A stretch of 64,000 nt of DNA from Taudactylus pleione (lineage: Eukaryota; Chordata; Amphibia; Anura; Myobatrachidae): assembly GCA_031769625.1 (NCBI GenBank), contig JAUIMM010000015.1, forward strand, positions 30,410,501 to 30,474,500, in the 5' to 3' direction. Below are positions 12,301-22,671 of this stretch, one piece after another; the stretch's first letter is position 1, and each line of letters opens with the position of its first letter. The notes beneath the pieces are model-generated. The model searched no databases, was not told the DNA's origin, and worked only from the letters and a program-made list of their open reading frames with translations. The translations under genes were made by a program, and so were the position numbers.

Positions 12301-12893
12301 AGAGGATGATGACAGGGAGAGGGCGACCGCACTAGGAGACATGGAGAGGGTGACGACAGGGAGAGGGCAAAGCACTAGGTGACAGGGAGAAGGTGACAGT
12401 GAGAGGGTAACGACAAGGAGAGGGTGACAGGGAGAGGATGACAGCACTGGGTGACAGGGAGAGGGTGACGACAGGAAGAGGATGACAGCCCTGGGTGACA
12501 GGGAGAGGGTGACAGCACTGGGTGAGAGGGAGAGGGTGACGACAGGTAGAGGGCAACAGCACTAAGTGACAGGGAAAGGGTGATGACAGGGAGAGGGTGA
12601 TGACGGAGAGGGTGACAGCACTGGGTGACAGGGAGAGGGTGGCAACGGAGAGGATGACAGCACTGGGTGACAGGGAGAGTGTGGCAACAGGGAGAGGATG
12701 ACAGCACTGGGTGACAGCAGGGAGAGGGTGACTGCACTTGGTGAGAGGTCAAAAGCACTAGGTGACAGAGAAAGACTGACGACAGGGAGAGGATGATGCC
12801 AGGAGAGGGTGAAAGCAGTGAATGACAGGGAGAGGATGACAACAGTGGGTGACAGGGAGAGATTGACCAATGGGTGACAGGGACAGAGTGACA
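9363..12893. repeat. 3.5-kb higher-order minisatellite
   Basis: The basic unit is GACAGGGAGAGGGTGA joined to CAGCACTGGGTGA spacers, strongly purine-rich on the plus strand. A distinctive variant string GTGAGAGGGACAGGGCAACA marks higher-order repeats at 10321, 10995, 11584 and 12248, giving 674-, 589- and 664-bp intervals. The shorter one lacks one internal block of about 85 bp. Related variants lie at 9521 and 10011. Long minus-strand frames (up to 288 codons, rich in Ser/Pro/Leu/His/Cys) arise because the unit has no stop in several phases. I do not regard them as genes. Confidence 0.95.
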
Positions 12894-13661
12894 GATATAC
12901 AGGGTATTTCAATTTCCTTACCTGGGGCCAGAACTGCAGTGCGTGATGGTGACTCCTCCTTACACACCACCTAACGCCGGGGACGGTCATGCGATCATGA
13001 TGTCAGATCCCCGGCATCCAGCATAGCCTCAGAGAGAGAGGAAGCTAGGGTTGGAATGTGGAAAGGGGAGGAGCAGAGGTTAGGGGAGAGCGCGGACCCT
13101 CCTCCCCATCCAGCTGGACACAGACTCTCACTCTTGTAAGCTGTGTCACTCATGGGGGGACAGGCAGCAGCTGTGGCACTGGTGGCTGGCTGCACAGGGG
13201 CATATAATAAGTCAGTGTGTGACTCATTGTAATGCCGGCGGCTGTGGGGGACCACGGCGGGTTTTCAGGAGATGACACGGCCGCCCTTACAGCTTGGGCC
13301 CCTGCATACATGGCGTAATGGCCCGGCTGGCCCTGTCCATAAAGCAGGCAGCACAGCAATCCTTTGCCCAGTGTCCATCAGCACCTCTCAGAGTCAAACT
13401 TGGTGAGATCCAGCAGACAGCAACACCCCTCTCTGCCCAGTGCCTGCCCCTCTCCCAGCCTGAGCTAAGACAGACTCACTCTAGTCTGGTGGTGGTCTGA
13501 CTGTTCTGCCTCTTCTTCAGCCAGGTCTGTGAGTGGGAGTCGGGAATGTGCCTGCTGCTTCTCTTGATGCCTGGACAGGCACTGGGCGGCAAAGGCGAAT
13601 GGAGGTGGAGCAATGAGTTAGCAAAGGCCCATACGAGGAGTGGCCACAGCTGGGCACTTAA
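12894..13661. other. GC-rich flank, possible hAT right end
   Basis: The segment ending near 13343 reads, on the minus strand, CAGGGCCAGCCGGGCCATTA, then a GC-rich block, like the end of a CAGGGC-type hAT element. I found no left end with a matching 8-bp duplication, so an element spanning the minisatellite is possible but unproven. The frames here are not recognised. Confidence 0.35.
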
Positions 13662-13664
13662 TTA

Positions 13665-13841
13665 GGGGTCTATTTACTAAGCAGTGTTAGGAGGCAGAGT
13701 GAAGAGTGATAAGGTGCCAGCCAATCATTTCCTAACTGTCATTTTTCAAACACAGCCTGTGAGATGACAGTCAGGAGCTGATTGGCTGGCACCTTATCTC
13801 ATTTCACTTTATCTCCTGACACAGCTTAGTAAATAGACCCC
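13665..13841. mobile_element. Palindromic MITE with TTA duplication
   Basis: A 177-bp foldback. The ends GGGGTCTATTTACTAAGC and their exact reverse complement close an imperfect palindrome through the whole length. A TTA lies immediately outside both ends (13662-13664, 13842-13844), the PIF/Harbinger target size. Internal motifs (CCAATCATTTCCTAACTGTC, TTTTTCAAACACAGCCTGTG) recur at 22.4, 44.1 and 45.9 kb, marking one dispersed family. Confidence 0.85.
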
Positions 13842-13865
13842 TTAGAATGCCTACGGCCGGCACTA

Positions 13866-14035
13866 CCTTCCACCAGATACAAAATGTTCTGCTCCTGGAA
13901 TTTCCTCTTAATGTATGATTACAGCCACCTCTGTTGAACTACTTAATTGGTGAGAAGAGTATTTTAACACAGGTGGCTGCAATCATAAATTAAGAGGGAA
14001 GTCCAGGAGCAGATTATTTTGTACCTGGTGGAAGG
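13866..14035. repeat. Foldback element
   Basis: The 170-bp segment is an imperfect palindrome. CCTTCCACCAGATACAAAAT at the left pairs with ATTTTGTACCTGGTGGAAGG at the right, and the arms stay complementary through TGCTCCTGG and ATGATTGCAGCCACCT. A half-copy of one arm follows at about 14206-14280. No target duplication was clear, so the class is unknown. Confidence 0.75.
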
Positions 14036-14812
14036 ACCTGTTGGAGGGCCTGGGACAAGGGTGCTCAACCAATATCCTCAAAAACAACAAACAGGTCATG
14101 TTTTGAGGATTTCTGACTCTGCAAACAGGAGGGATAGTTACTGACCCACAAAATAGATTAATACCCATCTTCCACCAAAATGCCATGTCCAACCTGGGTC
14201 CACAATGCTCTGCTCCTGGACCTCCGTCATAATTGATGATTGCAGCCACCTGTGTTAAAACACCCTTCTCATAAATTAACTAGTGTAATACCCTGCTTAA
14301 AGGAGTCCCTCTACTTATAGTCTTATCTCCTGACTAGCGATGGATGTCACTGACTCTAAAGCTGGCCATACATCTAAAGATTATCTGTCCAACCAGCCAA
14401 CTAGATGCTTCGTTTGAATGAAAATCTGGTAAGGTATGAAAGCAAATGACAATCAGCAATTTGCTCCCAAACGCAGGAAAATGGACAAAAACTGTTGTTT
14501 GAACAAATTGTTTAGATCAAACATTTAACAAATTTGTCTGAACGACCATTTTCACCTGTTTTCTGGCATTTAGGGGCAAATTGCTGATCATCATTTACTC
14601 CCATACGTTACCAGATTTTCATTCCAAACTCTCTCCATTGTAATGGTTTAGGCCGATTCAGTTAAGATGGTGGGCTGATGTTTTCAACTGTTTAGTAAGT
14701 ATTGAGACAATAAAGCCCAATTTTTGTCATTTCCTGGCAACAATATCTCTGAGAAAGTTGCAACTTGGCTTCATCGTCAGATATCTAGGTTAATTGTACA
14801 TGCACTAAGGAC
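14036..14812. other. Unassigned sequence with repeat relics
   Basis: Contains the half foldback at 14206-14280. At 14056-14140 there is a piece resembling the small hAT element at 39950-40134 (GGTGCTCAACCAATATCCTC). The rest is unassigned. Confidence 0.4.
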
Positions 14813-15117
14813 CTCAATCAGAGCCGCTCGCTAAATGCGAGCGTTCGCTCTGAATTAGGGCGGCCGCTTCCTTTTTAAAATCCGGCCTCCTAGCCGCTCG
14901 CTAAGCTGTGGGTGACCACCCACAGCTTTAGCGAGCAGCCAGGTTAATGGTCGCAATGGTCAAAACCATCGCGACCATCGGGGCTTGCGACGAGACCCTT
15001 GTGGTAGGGTCTCATCTGCCGCAAGCCCCAGTGAGCTTTCGGCTCTAATAGAGCCGGAAGTTCACCACTGACATCACGAGTGATGTCAGTGGGGCTGCCC
15101 CCAAATGGCAGGCGGAG
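14813..15117. mobile_element. Truncated MITE, family of 39155-39680
   Basis: Starts GGACCTCAATCAGAGCCGCT and follows, in opposite orientation, the right part of the MITE at 39155-39680. Shared blocks include GGCCGCTTC, the hairpin AGCTGTGGGTGACCACCCAC and a block centred on ACCATCGCGACCATCGGGGC, then TGACATCACGAGTGATGTCAGTG. It stops near 15117 with no second terminus, so it is truncated. Confidence 0.7.
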
Positions 15118-15365
15118 TCTCACAGCTGAGCTGCAAGGGTTGAACTGGATCCTCTAACTGACAGGCAGCAATGATTACGTAGTGGCAGGGATGTATTGGG
15201 GGTATAGTAATCTTATAAAGTAGAGAACCACTTAGGAAAACAAGAGGGACTGGGCTGCTTTTACCTGTCAGCATTCACTACAAAGACTGCAGGGCAGACT
15301 GGCCTTTATTACATTTATTAGCCAGTAAGAGAAGCCTATACCTAGGGGCAAGACTTGTGGAGCAG

Positions 15366-15640
15366 TCATATTAACCAACAAGGGCTTTGGGGCTGGGCTG
15401 ACTGATAGGCAGGCAGAAGGGCAATGCGCCGGTATTGGGAATCCTTCCTCATCCAGCTGTTGTCACTGAGATGCGGCTTCACATACACAAGCACAGTCGC
15501 CAGCAGCACCGCAGCCAGGCCATTCAGCGAGCACCTCAGAACTTCCTGGTGCTTCAGCTCTAACAGCCGATAAGTCACTGCCCGCACTGCCACCCTGACA
15601 GGCGGCACTCTGGCAGCGCAGCTCCTGCTGCTCAGAAGGT
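15366..15640 (-). CDS. Candidate small ORF with one hydrophobic segment
   Basis: A minus-strand frame of about 80-90 codons runs past 15608 (a GTG codon) to an in-frame stop near 15650. It has a basic N-terminal part, then a hydrophobic stretch (LNGLAAVLLATVLVYV, roughly residues 29-44 counted from the GTG) like a membrane helix, then a polar tail ending CWLI. There is no in-frame ATG. A TATATATA box lies about 70 bp upstream, in promoter-like position. It could be part of a first exon, a non-AUG micropeptide, or chance. I do not recognise the family. Confidence 0.22.
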
Positions 15641-15676
15641 CACCTCAGCTCTCCCCTCATGGTCAGTGAGAGCTGC

Positions 15677-15684
15677 TATATATA
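15677..15684 (-). promoter_or_regulatory. Possible TATA box
   Basis: TATATATA within the palindrome GCTATATATAGC, upstream (minus strand) of the small frame at 15366-15640. Because it is symmetric it could serve either strand. No other promoter element is recognisable. Confidence 0.25.
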
Positions 15685-15699
15685 GCCTCTGGCTAGGTG

Positions 15700-16426
15700 C
15701 CAGGATGTTTCCCGCCCACCGCACAAGCAGATTCAAATTCTCTCTCAGCCCAACTGTCAATGGCTCCCTCAGCTGCAGTGTATCAGGGGATAGGGGGAGG
15801 GGAACCCCTGCAGCAACATGTCCCTAATGCAGCTCACACACTACAGTTTATTCAAAGCAGAGAAAGTAAATTTTATTGCATGTAGTGTAAATACTGGCTG
15901 CTTTTACATGTAGCCCACAAATACTGCACAGCTTTATTATTGCTCTATAATTTAGATGTCAGTTTGGACACCTCCCTCCCAAATCTAAATCTCTCTGCAC
16001 ATTTTAAATCTGCCCCACCTGCAGTACAACATGGTTTCACCAAGATGATCAGTTAAGTGCTAAATCTCACTCTATTTCCAAAGCTGAATCAGGCCCATGG
16101 TTCCAACTTGTGTCAGAGCCGGCTGAGACCCCTTTCACACTGCACCATCGACCCGGATTATTCCCGGATCAGCCCCGTTCACACTGAACCTGTATCTGCC
16201 CTACAAAAAAACTTGTATGTGTCAAGAGAAATGGACATTTTTGTAGGCTCACAAAGATGAGATCATAAAGAGAAGGTGGTGACTGCTAACTGCATTGCAT
16301 CAATTATGGCCAACGAGTTACCACTGCGTAGCCTGGAGTTCCTGAATTTTTGAAGATTACTGTTTTTTGACACAGCAAGTGAGAGCATTATGCAGCTTGT
16401 GAAATTGTGCTACCTAGAGGAGGATT
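15700..16426. other. Unassigned sequence
   Basis: Includes a MITE-like left end at about 16127 (GAGACCCCTTTCACACTGCA). This resembles a relic at 43757-43870 (CCCCTTTTCCACTGCC) that also has the ACCCGG and AACCCGAG blocks. No gene was recognised. Confidence 0.4.
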
Positions 16427-16753
16427 GTGCAATTTTTAGGTGATGGGTCTAATACACTACTTAATGCCAAAATGGGGAGCAGAGCCTTGAAATCATCCAC
16501 TAGTTCTTCTATTTTGAAAATGAGCATTGCAACAAATAGAAGAATGTGGGTCATAGAGCGAAAGCGCAGAGAAGCTTTCATGACGAGTGTGGAAGCTTTT
16601 CAGGACGAGCAGTGGATGGCATACTGTTGCATGTCGTGTGCAACATATAACTATGTACTGGAACTTCTCACTATCTGCTGGAACTTCTTACCCCAGCACT
16701 TATTAAACAGACAACCAACTACAGGAAACCCATCTAGGCATGCAGGAGACTAG
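16427..16753 (+). pseudogene. HARBI1-like transposase N-terminal fragment
   Basis: The frame encodes RRMWVIERKRREAF (from 16538), an EAF-DEQW segment, then MSCATYNYVLELL and RQPTTGNP. This is the order found in the N-terminal region of PIF/Harbinger (HARBI1-type) transposases: an RR-W motif, a region ending in MS-xTF-YLL, then a TTNYR-like motif before the catalytic domain. Codons 1-37 look unrelated. The catalytic DDE domain is absent, so this is a broken exon. A MADF gene, the usual partner of Harbinger transposases, lies 0.7 kb away on the other strand. Identification is by motif memory only. Confidence 0.55.
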
Positions 16754-16764
16754 CCATTGTGTTG

Positions 16765-17005
16765 AGGTGGGTTGGGTACAGGATGCTGGCGCTCAGGATC
16801 CCAGCAGTCAGAAACCCAATGCCGGCATCCCAACAGGGTTAGGATGCCGAGACCTATCGGTCGGTATCCTAATCCTTACCCTCTTGATACCCCTAACCCT
16901 CCCTCTCCAGTGCCTAAACCTAACCTCCTAGAGCCTAAACCTAACCTCCCCACACTCTAAACCTCCCATCTTAGTGCCTAACCCTCACCCTAGTGCCTAT
17001 CCTTA
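16765..17005. repeat. Dispersed repeat, copy 2
   Basis: Begins GGTTGGGTACAGGATGCTGG, passes ATCCCAACAGGGTTAGGATG and ends in CTAAACCTAACCTCC-type tandem units. It matches the layout of the copy at 5450-5700 in the same orientation. Confidence 0.6.
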
Positions 17006-17008
17006 AAC

Positions 17009-17060
17009 CAGGGGTGGGGAACCTCAGGCCCAGGTGCCGTATAAGACCCCCGGAAGCATT
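17009..17060. repeat. hAT-like terminus relic
   Basis: CAGGGGTGGGGAACCTCAGG, followed by CCCAGGTGCCGTATAAG, resembles the left end of vertebrate hAT elements of the CAGGGGT-GG-AACCT type. I could not find its right end or an 8-bp duplication. Confidence 0.4.
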
Positions 17061-17427
17061 TTGTCTGGCCCTCTGAGCTTTTTTCTGCTAGCCTCATCTG
17101 GCTAGCAGGGTGCCTAGAATGGCACCCTGCAGCCAGAATCTATGCAGCAGTGCCACCTGGAGTGTCCTTAGGACAGTAGACACAGCTATGGCAGGTGCCC
17201 TGGGCCATCCACAGGCGACATTGCAATGCCCTCTGTGGCCCCATCTTCAATTGTGGAGTCATCGGGGACTGTGCAGGCTAAAGAGGTCAGGGAGCAATAC
17301 CTGGACTACTTTAATGGACTACCATGGCAGGAGGACAGTATCCGCTAGTGTGATATGGACAATAGTGGACTAGTGAACTTTTAAAAAACATTTGGCATGG
17401 TGTGTATGCACTACGTCTGTACTTACC

Positions 17428-17849
17428 ACATCCAAAGAGGATGGTTGTTCTGTTTCAGGAGGGTCCTCTTGCTGCTTCTCAGGGACACTCTCGACCATGA
17501 GCGCTTGTGAAGCTCTCTGCGGCTTCTGCTCATGCAGGAACTTGAGGAGGTCGAAGTACCACAAGGTACTGGTGTATACCTCATCTGCCCCTGCTCCAGA
17601 TACCCGCGACTCCTGCTATTTTTAATATTCTTTGATGTACACCATACATAAATTCTGTATTTTAGCTTTCACCCACTTCGGGGAAGCCTCATCGTGGAAT
17701 GACTTGCTGAAAGTTACGAGCTCTTCAATTGCAGCAGCTCTCTTGTATTTATTGCTGTAGTCTGGCCCCTTTATGTGCCACAGACATTCATAGGTGCGAT
17801 AGCGCTCGAGAAAACCGGTGAGAAATTGGTGCTCTCTTGCACTGGTCAT
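17428..17849 (-). pseudogene. MADF-domain gene, Harbinger partner type, with two stops
   Basis: Starts at an ATG (17849) just after an acceptor-like CCGACAG. The protein opens FLERYRTYECLWHIKGPDY, then runs through the region WVKAKIQNLCMVYIKEY to STLWYFDLLKFLHEQ. This is the MADF pattern, a Myb/SANT-related DNA-binding fold with a Leu-Trp near the start and a Trp-Tyr-Phe close. Reading continues in one frame but hits TAA (17622-17624) and a TAG shortly after. A GTAAGT donor (minus strand, 17421-17426) ends the exon. Such proteins accompany PIF/Harbinger transposases. With the HARBI1-like fragment nearby, I infer one decayed autonomous element. Confidence 0.6.
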
Positions 17850-18116
17850 TTCTGTCGGAAAACAGAAAAAAAAATGTTTTTAAAATGTGAAAGTTTTAAT
17901 GTTTTAACAGTTGAATTATTTTATTTAGTTGATATGTTTTTAATGTGTTCTTATTACATTTTAAGTTTGAATGTTTTACGAGTTGAATTATTTTAATTAG
18001 TTTAATGTGTTCTAAATAAATTTTTAAACCTGTGTCAGTTTATTTTCATAGTACATTTCTTTTTTTTTTAAACAATTGGGAGACAACTTGCATTGTGCTA
18101 CACTGTCATAAAAAGC
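17850..18116. other. Upstream flank of the MADF gene
   Basis: T-rich and A-rich sequence with short direct repeats of AGTTTGAATGTTTTA type (about 17888-18000). No separate feature is supported. Confidence 0.35.
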
Positions 18117-18500
18117 ATTGGGGTGCAGGGGTTAATACACATTGGGGGTGCAGGGGTTAATACACATTGGGGTGCAGTGGTTAATATGCATTAGGAATGC
18201 AGGGGTTAATAAACATTGGGGGTGCAGGGGTTAATACACATTGGTGGGGCAGTGGTTAATACGCATTGGGGGTGCAGCGGTTAATATGCATTGGTGGGGC
18301 AGTGGTTAATATGCTTTGGGGGTGCAATGGTTAATATGCATAGGTGGGGCAGGGGTTATATGCATTGGGGTTGCAGTGGTTAATATGCATTGGTGGGACA
18401 GTGGTTAATACGCATTGGGGGTGCAATGGTTAATATGCATAGGTGGGGCAGGGGTTATATGCATTGGAGGTGCAGGGGTTGTATACATTGGAGGTTCAGG
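18117..18500. repeat. Minisatellite, TTGGGGGTGCAGGGGTTAAT type
   Basis: About a dozen imperfect units of roughly 28 bp, with the core GGGGTGCAGGGGTTAATACA and variants GGTGGGGCAGTGGTTAATAT. It begins and ends abruptly. The plus-strand frames here (18390-18689) are by-products. Confidence 0.85.
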
Positions 18501-18794
18501 ATGTACATAGTAAAATACAGGCGATTACTCACTTCTTATATCTTCACTCCATCATCTGTCACAAAATGGAGGAGAGGAGTGGCCAGGGACATCGTAAATT
18601 ATACATCACATCATACATCAAGCAAAACGCTGTACGATGTGTGTCAAATCCTACACGATAGGTCGAAATCTTTCTGCAGGTTCAGTTGATCTGTGATGCC
18701 GATACACGAGGCCGGGTACGTGCATTGTCATCATAATCGTACTGGAATATGCCACTTTTTACACGAATGGTTATTGCGAATGATCGAAAATGGC

Positions 18795-18832
18795 CAAATC
18801 ATGTAAAGAATTGCACCGTGTATGAGCACCTT
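18795..18832. repeat. Harbinger-type right terminus candidate
   Basis: Read on the minus strand the segment starts CTAAAGGTGCTCATACACGG, the style of Harbinger termini with a CATACAC block (compare TGGTGCATACACACGG at 42437). It could close the decayed element containing the HARBI1-like and MADF pieces. A possible left partner, CTAAAGCTGGCCATACATCT, lies at 14357, but the link is unproven. Confidence 0.35.
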
Positions 18833-18885
18833 TAGTCCTTTTTAAAATGACCATATATATTAGTCAGCCCTGTGTTTGCATGCAA

Positions 18886-19560
18886 GGGCATAACTAGAAC
18901 TTTGTTGGTTGCATAGCAAGATCTTCAAAGAGACCCCCCAGAGGTAAAAAACACATACAATTGCCCCAACACAGAGCCCATTCATTTTATGCCACACAGA
19001 GCCCATTCAGGTTATGCCACACATTAGTACCCCTTATACACATTATGCTATGCAGTAGTAGTGCCCCTTATACATTATGCCACACTGTAATGCCCCTTAC
19101 ACATTATACCACATAGTATGCAACATAGTAGTAATACCCCTTATAACGCATTATTCTACACAATAGTAGTACCCCTTACACATTGTGCTACACAGTAATG
19201 CCCCTTATAACATTATGCCACACAGTAACGCCCTTCACACATTATGCCTTCGCAGCAACTCACTTCCCGCAGCCTCTCACCTCCCCGCGTGTCATCAACA
19301 GCCAACAGGTGTGGATTTGGTGCCGGGCTAATTACAGCTGGCGCACTGAAAAGCAGCAACAGACATGGACAGACAGCGCAAGGGCAATTTGAATCTCACA
19401 CAGGTCGCAAGACAATTGGAGCTCGCAGACCACCAGCCAATCAGGAGCCGCCACTGCTGATTGGCTTCAGTCAGCTAGCTCTGATTGTCTTGTGACTGGC
19501 TGCATTGTCACTCCATGCCTGCATGCCGGTGCACCAGCTGTAATCAGCTGGTGGACCGGC
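18886..19560. mobile_element. Truncated hAT-like element with tandem array
   Basis: The left end is CAAGGGCATAACTAGAACTT, typical of frog-like CAGGGGCATAACTAG hAT termini. An imperfect tandem of CCCCTTATACACATTATGCC with ACACAGTAGTA follows (about 18985-19240), then a GC-rich block. No right end was found before the Gypsy remnant begins, so the copy is truncated. The CAGTAGT motif links its array to those at 1250 and 46620. Confidence 0.55.
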
Positions 19561-19989
19561 ACCAAATCAACACCGCTTTATATTAACAAACAAGTATACC
19601 TTGGCACCCGGGAAAATAATCTTCTGTCATCCTCTAGTACTAAGAAAACTGATGAGGTTCAAAGCAAACTGTTCCTCACTGCCATTCAGCAATTGGTGGA
19701 GCAGTTAGGTATGTCACAGCATAAAGCAGTTAGGTAAGTCACAGCATGAAGGAGACTACAGAATGCTCCAGATCTTCTCAGGAATAAAGCAAGTCCAAAA
19801 CATGGAGTGAGATGGTCTGCCAATACCTGAAGGAATGGCATTGCTCAGAACCATACAAGAGACAGCAGGTCATTGAAAGCTTGACAGGATGCATGGGAGA
19901 ACTAATCCAAGCCATACTCCCAGGCCACAGCTCAAGACTCATTAGAGGCTCTAGATCAGGAATATGGGTCAGCAGAGGATTCTACTGAT

Positions 19990-20510
19990 CTGCTATATCA
20001 GCTACATCACACCTGCCAAGAGTCAGGGGAGAAATTGTCCAGTTATGTATATCGGCTAGACAAGCTGATCCATCTTATTATGTCAAAGAAATGGATACCC
20101 CAAGCAGAGGTGGAAGACAGCTATATGCAACAGTTGATATTGATACAGGGAGCAATGCCCTTTGTCCCAGTAGCAATGAAGATAAATGCTCAAGTGGGAA
20201 AAAGGTCACCTACCTTTCACCAGCTGATACAGGATGTTAAACAAGAGCAAGCTATAGTGTAGTCCCGAGAGAAGGTGAACAAATCAGGGCCATGCAGCCA
20301 AAGCCTGAGGCTGACATTCCCAGCACCGAGCTAATGAAGATTGTGAAGAAGCAAGGTGAACAGATTGCCCAGCTATTGGAGGTGCAGAAACAGATCCAGC
20401 CCCAGCAGAAGGACCACACTGTAGAGTGACAGAACCCACACCCAACACAAATCAGAAGCTGACGTAAATGTTTCACTTGTGGAGAAGAAGGGCACTTCAC
20501 TAGAGAATGT
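19990..20510 (+). pseudogene. Gag fragment with CCHC zinc knuckle
   Basis: The frame at 20035-20262 contains LSSYVYRLDKLIHLI and then FHQLIQDVKQEQA, the helical capsid C-terminal pattern seen in PNMA-like and Gypsy Gag. After a gap the zinc knuckle CFTCGEEGHFTREC is intact at 20469-20510 (C-x2-C-x4-H-x4-C). Gag packages the element RNA. Stops and shifts between the pieces make it non-functional. Confidence 0.6.
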
Positions 20511-20679
20511 CCTCAGAGGGGGAAAGAAGGAGGTCTCCCTCATCACCCCAGAGGGATGGGAAGCCTTTGGAAACATGATGGGGAGGACCAGAGTACCCCA
20601 CACTGGCCCTCTAAAGAAAGGTATCATTAACACTATGGGGAACATTACTCGGGATGGAGCCTAAACAGGCGACCTTGTA

Positions 20680-20735
20680 TGGCCTTGCTAGATAGTGGTC
20701 CACAGGTGTCCATTGTTTTTAAGAAGTGGTACTGA
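20680..20735 (+). pseudogene. Retropepsin motif remnant
   Basis: A LLDSG motif at about 20685-20699, followed by QVSIVFKKWY, matches the active-site region of Gypsy aspartic protease. The frame stops at once after it. Confidence 0.5.
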
Positions 20736-21139
20736 GAATCTGTCCAGCTTGCCCATCAAGTCGTTGTGTGGACTGACCACCTGGGGTCTGAGTGACAAGT
20801 ATTAACCTTGCCTTGGGTACATCGCTGTACCATTGAAGTTCCAACAGGAAGTAGCTGGAGTAGAAGAGGAGGTAAAGGTGGTGGCACTTATTTGTCCTGA
20901 GACTGAAGTAGAACCTCAAGATGTCCCCGTGATTATTGGAACTACCTGCCTGGCTGCTTGTAAGAAGAAAATTAAATAAGAAAGAGGGAAAGCGTTCTTT
21001 GCAAGATACCACATTATAAATAGGAAATTTTGACCAATGCTTTGATGGAAGTGATGCTAGTCAAAAAGACAGACAATGGCTTGTTGAGCAAATGTTGCAA
21101 AGGGAGGCTGACCTCTTCAAAGAACTGGGATTTGGGCAT

Positions 21140-21895
21140 AGCAACAGGGGTGGAACAACATATCAGACTGATGGATGACAGACCTTTCAGAGAACAGTCA
21201 AGATGCCTAACACTCATTGATTTGGATGATGTTTGGGAACATGTAAGGGAGATGCTAGAGAATTATGTGATTGAGAAATCAAAAAACCCCTACACTTCTC
21301 CTATTGTGGTGGCTAGAAAGAAGACTGGGAAAATATGGATGTGAGTGGACTACTGGGCCAAGCCCTTCTCTGTCTTCAAGAAAGCAAGTGGTTTTCTGTG
21401 CTAGATCAGATAGAAGGATGCTAAGAAAATTGCTTTCATTTGCCCAGTTGGATTCTTTCAGTTGAAAAGAATTCCACAAGGAATATCAGGGATCCCAGCT
21501 ACTTACCAGAGATGTATGGATACCGTCATGGGTGACAGGAATTTCAGAGAGATACGGACCACCTGAACAATCTCATCGTGTTTGATCAGACATTGGATGA
21601 GCACAACAAAAGAGTCCTCCAGGTACTGGAACACTTAATAAAATAAGGGATTCAATTTGTCTCTTGACAAGTGTAGTTTCTGTAATAACAAAGTCAAGTA
21701 TATGGGATATGTTTGGACCAGGACGGAGTTTCTACAGATCTGGCAAAGATAGAAGATAGAAGTGGTGACAGAATGGCCTCAACCCAGGAAAGTCAAGGTC
21801 CTTGGGGTTCTGTGGATACTACAGACAGTTTGCCCCTAACTACAGTAAACTTGTCAAGCCGCTTACCAGCAGCTGTGCAATCTCCATCCATCTAA
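21140..21895 (+). pseudogene. Gypsy reverse transcriptase fragments
   Basis: The frame ending at 21344 carries HIRLMDDRPFREQSRCLTLI, then YTSPIVVARKKTGKIWM, the standard N-terminal block of Gypsy reverse transcriptase. Broken frames follow. At 21690-21860 YMGYVWT-like and KIE-VTEWPQP-type codons correspond to the connection region after the polymerase. The YxDD catalytic motif is not preserved in any frame I read. Confidence 0.6.
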
Positions 21896-22402
21896 AATGC
21901 AAATGCAGCAGGAGATGTCTGTAGGACACAGATACCTTCTTGCAACCTCTGTGATCCCAGTGCAGTGACTGAGGTTGCAGCATGGGATCACCATCACAAC
22001 CATCGCCACGCTGCGGTAGCTGCAGTTTACCACAGCCAGACTTGGTCCAAGCAGCTTGCAATGTTAAGAAATCTGCATCCACCGACACAGACCCTGGCTC
22101 GTCCTTCCCGGAAAATGTGAACTCTGGCCAGAAACGCCCCCGCTCCGCCTCCCAAATGCCACAACATGTCAATCAAGGTGCGGCTGGGAGCACTGCGGAC
22201 TCGCAGATGGAGGGCTTCACATGTGCAGTACACATCCTGCAAATGCATAGTCCTCTAACATCTCAGAATCAGGTTTTTTGACCGCTATGCAGGGCCATTG
22301 CAAGTACAAGGATGAGCTTGTATCCTAAAAAAAGCATGCAAATTGTGGATGAATAATCTGATACTTGCATCTACTGTATGTCTGACTCGGAATAAGGTCC
22401 TT
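21896..22402. other. Unassigned GC-balanced sequence
   Basis: The frames here (21982-22281 plus; 21840-22248 minus) are not recognised. No element termini were seen. Confidence 0.4.
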
Positions 22403-22549
22403 ATGGCCTTATTTAATAACGAGTGATATGCTTGTTATCACTCATTACTAATCTTAAATGGTGCTCCAACCAATCAGCTCCTAATTGTCATTTTTCAAAT
22501 ACAGCCTGTAAAATTACAGTTAGAAGCTGATTGGTTGAAACACCATTTA

Positions 22550-22600
<51 letters not shown>

Positions 22601-22616
22601 TAAGATTGCTAATGAA
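22403..22616. mobile_element. Foldback MITE with embedded microsatellite
   Basis: An imperfect palindrome: CCAATCAGCTCCTAATTGTC on the left against its complement around 22520-22540. It is the same family as 13665-13841. An (ATT)n run of about 18 units (22548-22602) expands the right arm. Confidence 0.65.
22548..22602. repeat. (ATT)n microsatellite
   Basis: About 18 uninterrupted ATT units. On the minus strand it reads AAT and gives a run of Asn codons in a chance frame. Confidence 0.95.
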
Positions 22617-22671
22617 TGATAATCAGGCTCTATGTGTTCTGGTGCTAGATGATCTATACTGCTGTCAGCAC

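Larger units (their letters stand above)
19600..21895 (+). mobile_element. Decayed Ty3/Gypsy retrotransposon, PNMA-like Gag
   Basis: Pieces occur in the canonical order Gag, CCHC knuckle, protease and reverse transcriptase, spread over all three frames with many stops. The Gag portion resembles the PNMA/MOAP1-related lineage of vertebrate Gypsy Gag. No LTRs are recognisable. The 3' part (RNase H, integrase) is missing after about 21895. It is an old relic. Confidence 0.65.

Noticed and set aside
9422..12990. Many long minus-strand frames (up to 288 codons), Ser/Pro/His/Cys-rich
   Set aside because: They follow the minisatellite unit, which has no stop in several phases. Overlapping frames encode similar repeats and there is no start context or domain.
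8419..13343. One large hAT element spanning the 3.5-kb minisatellite
   Set aside because: The right end looks hAT-like, but no left end has a matching 8-bp duplication. The best 8-mer match was next to a poor terminus.
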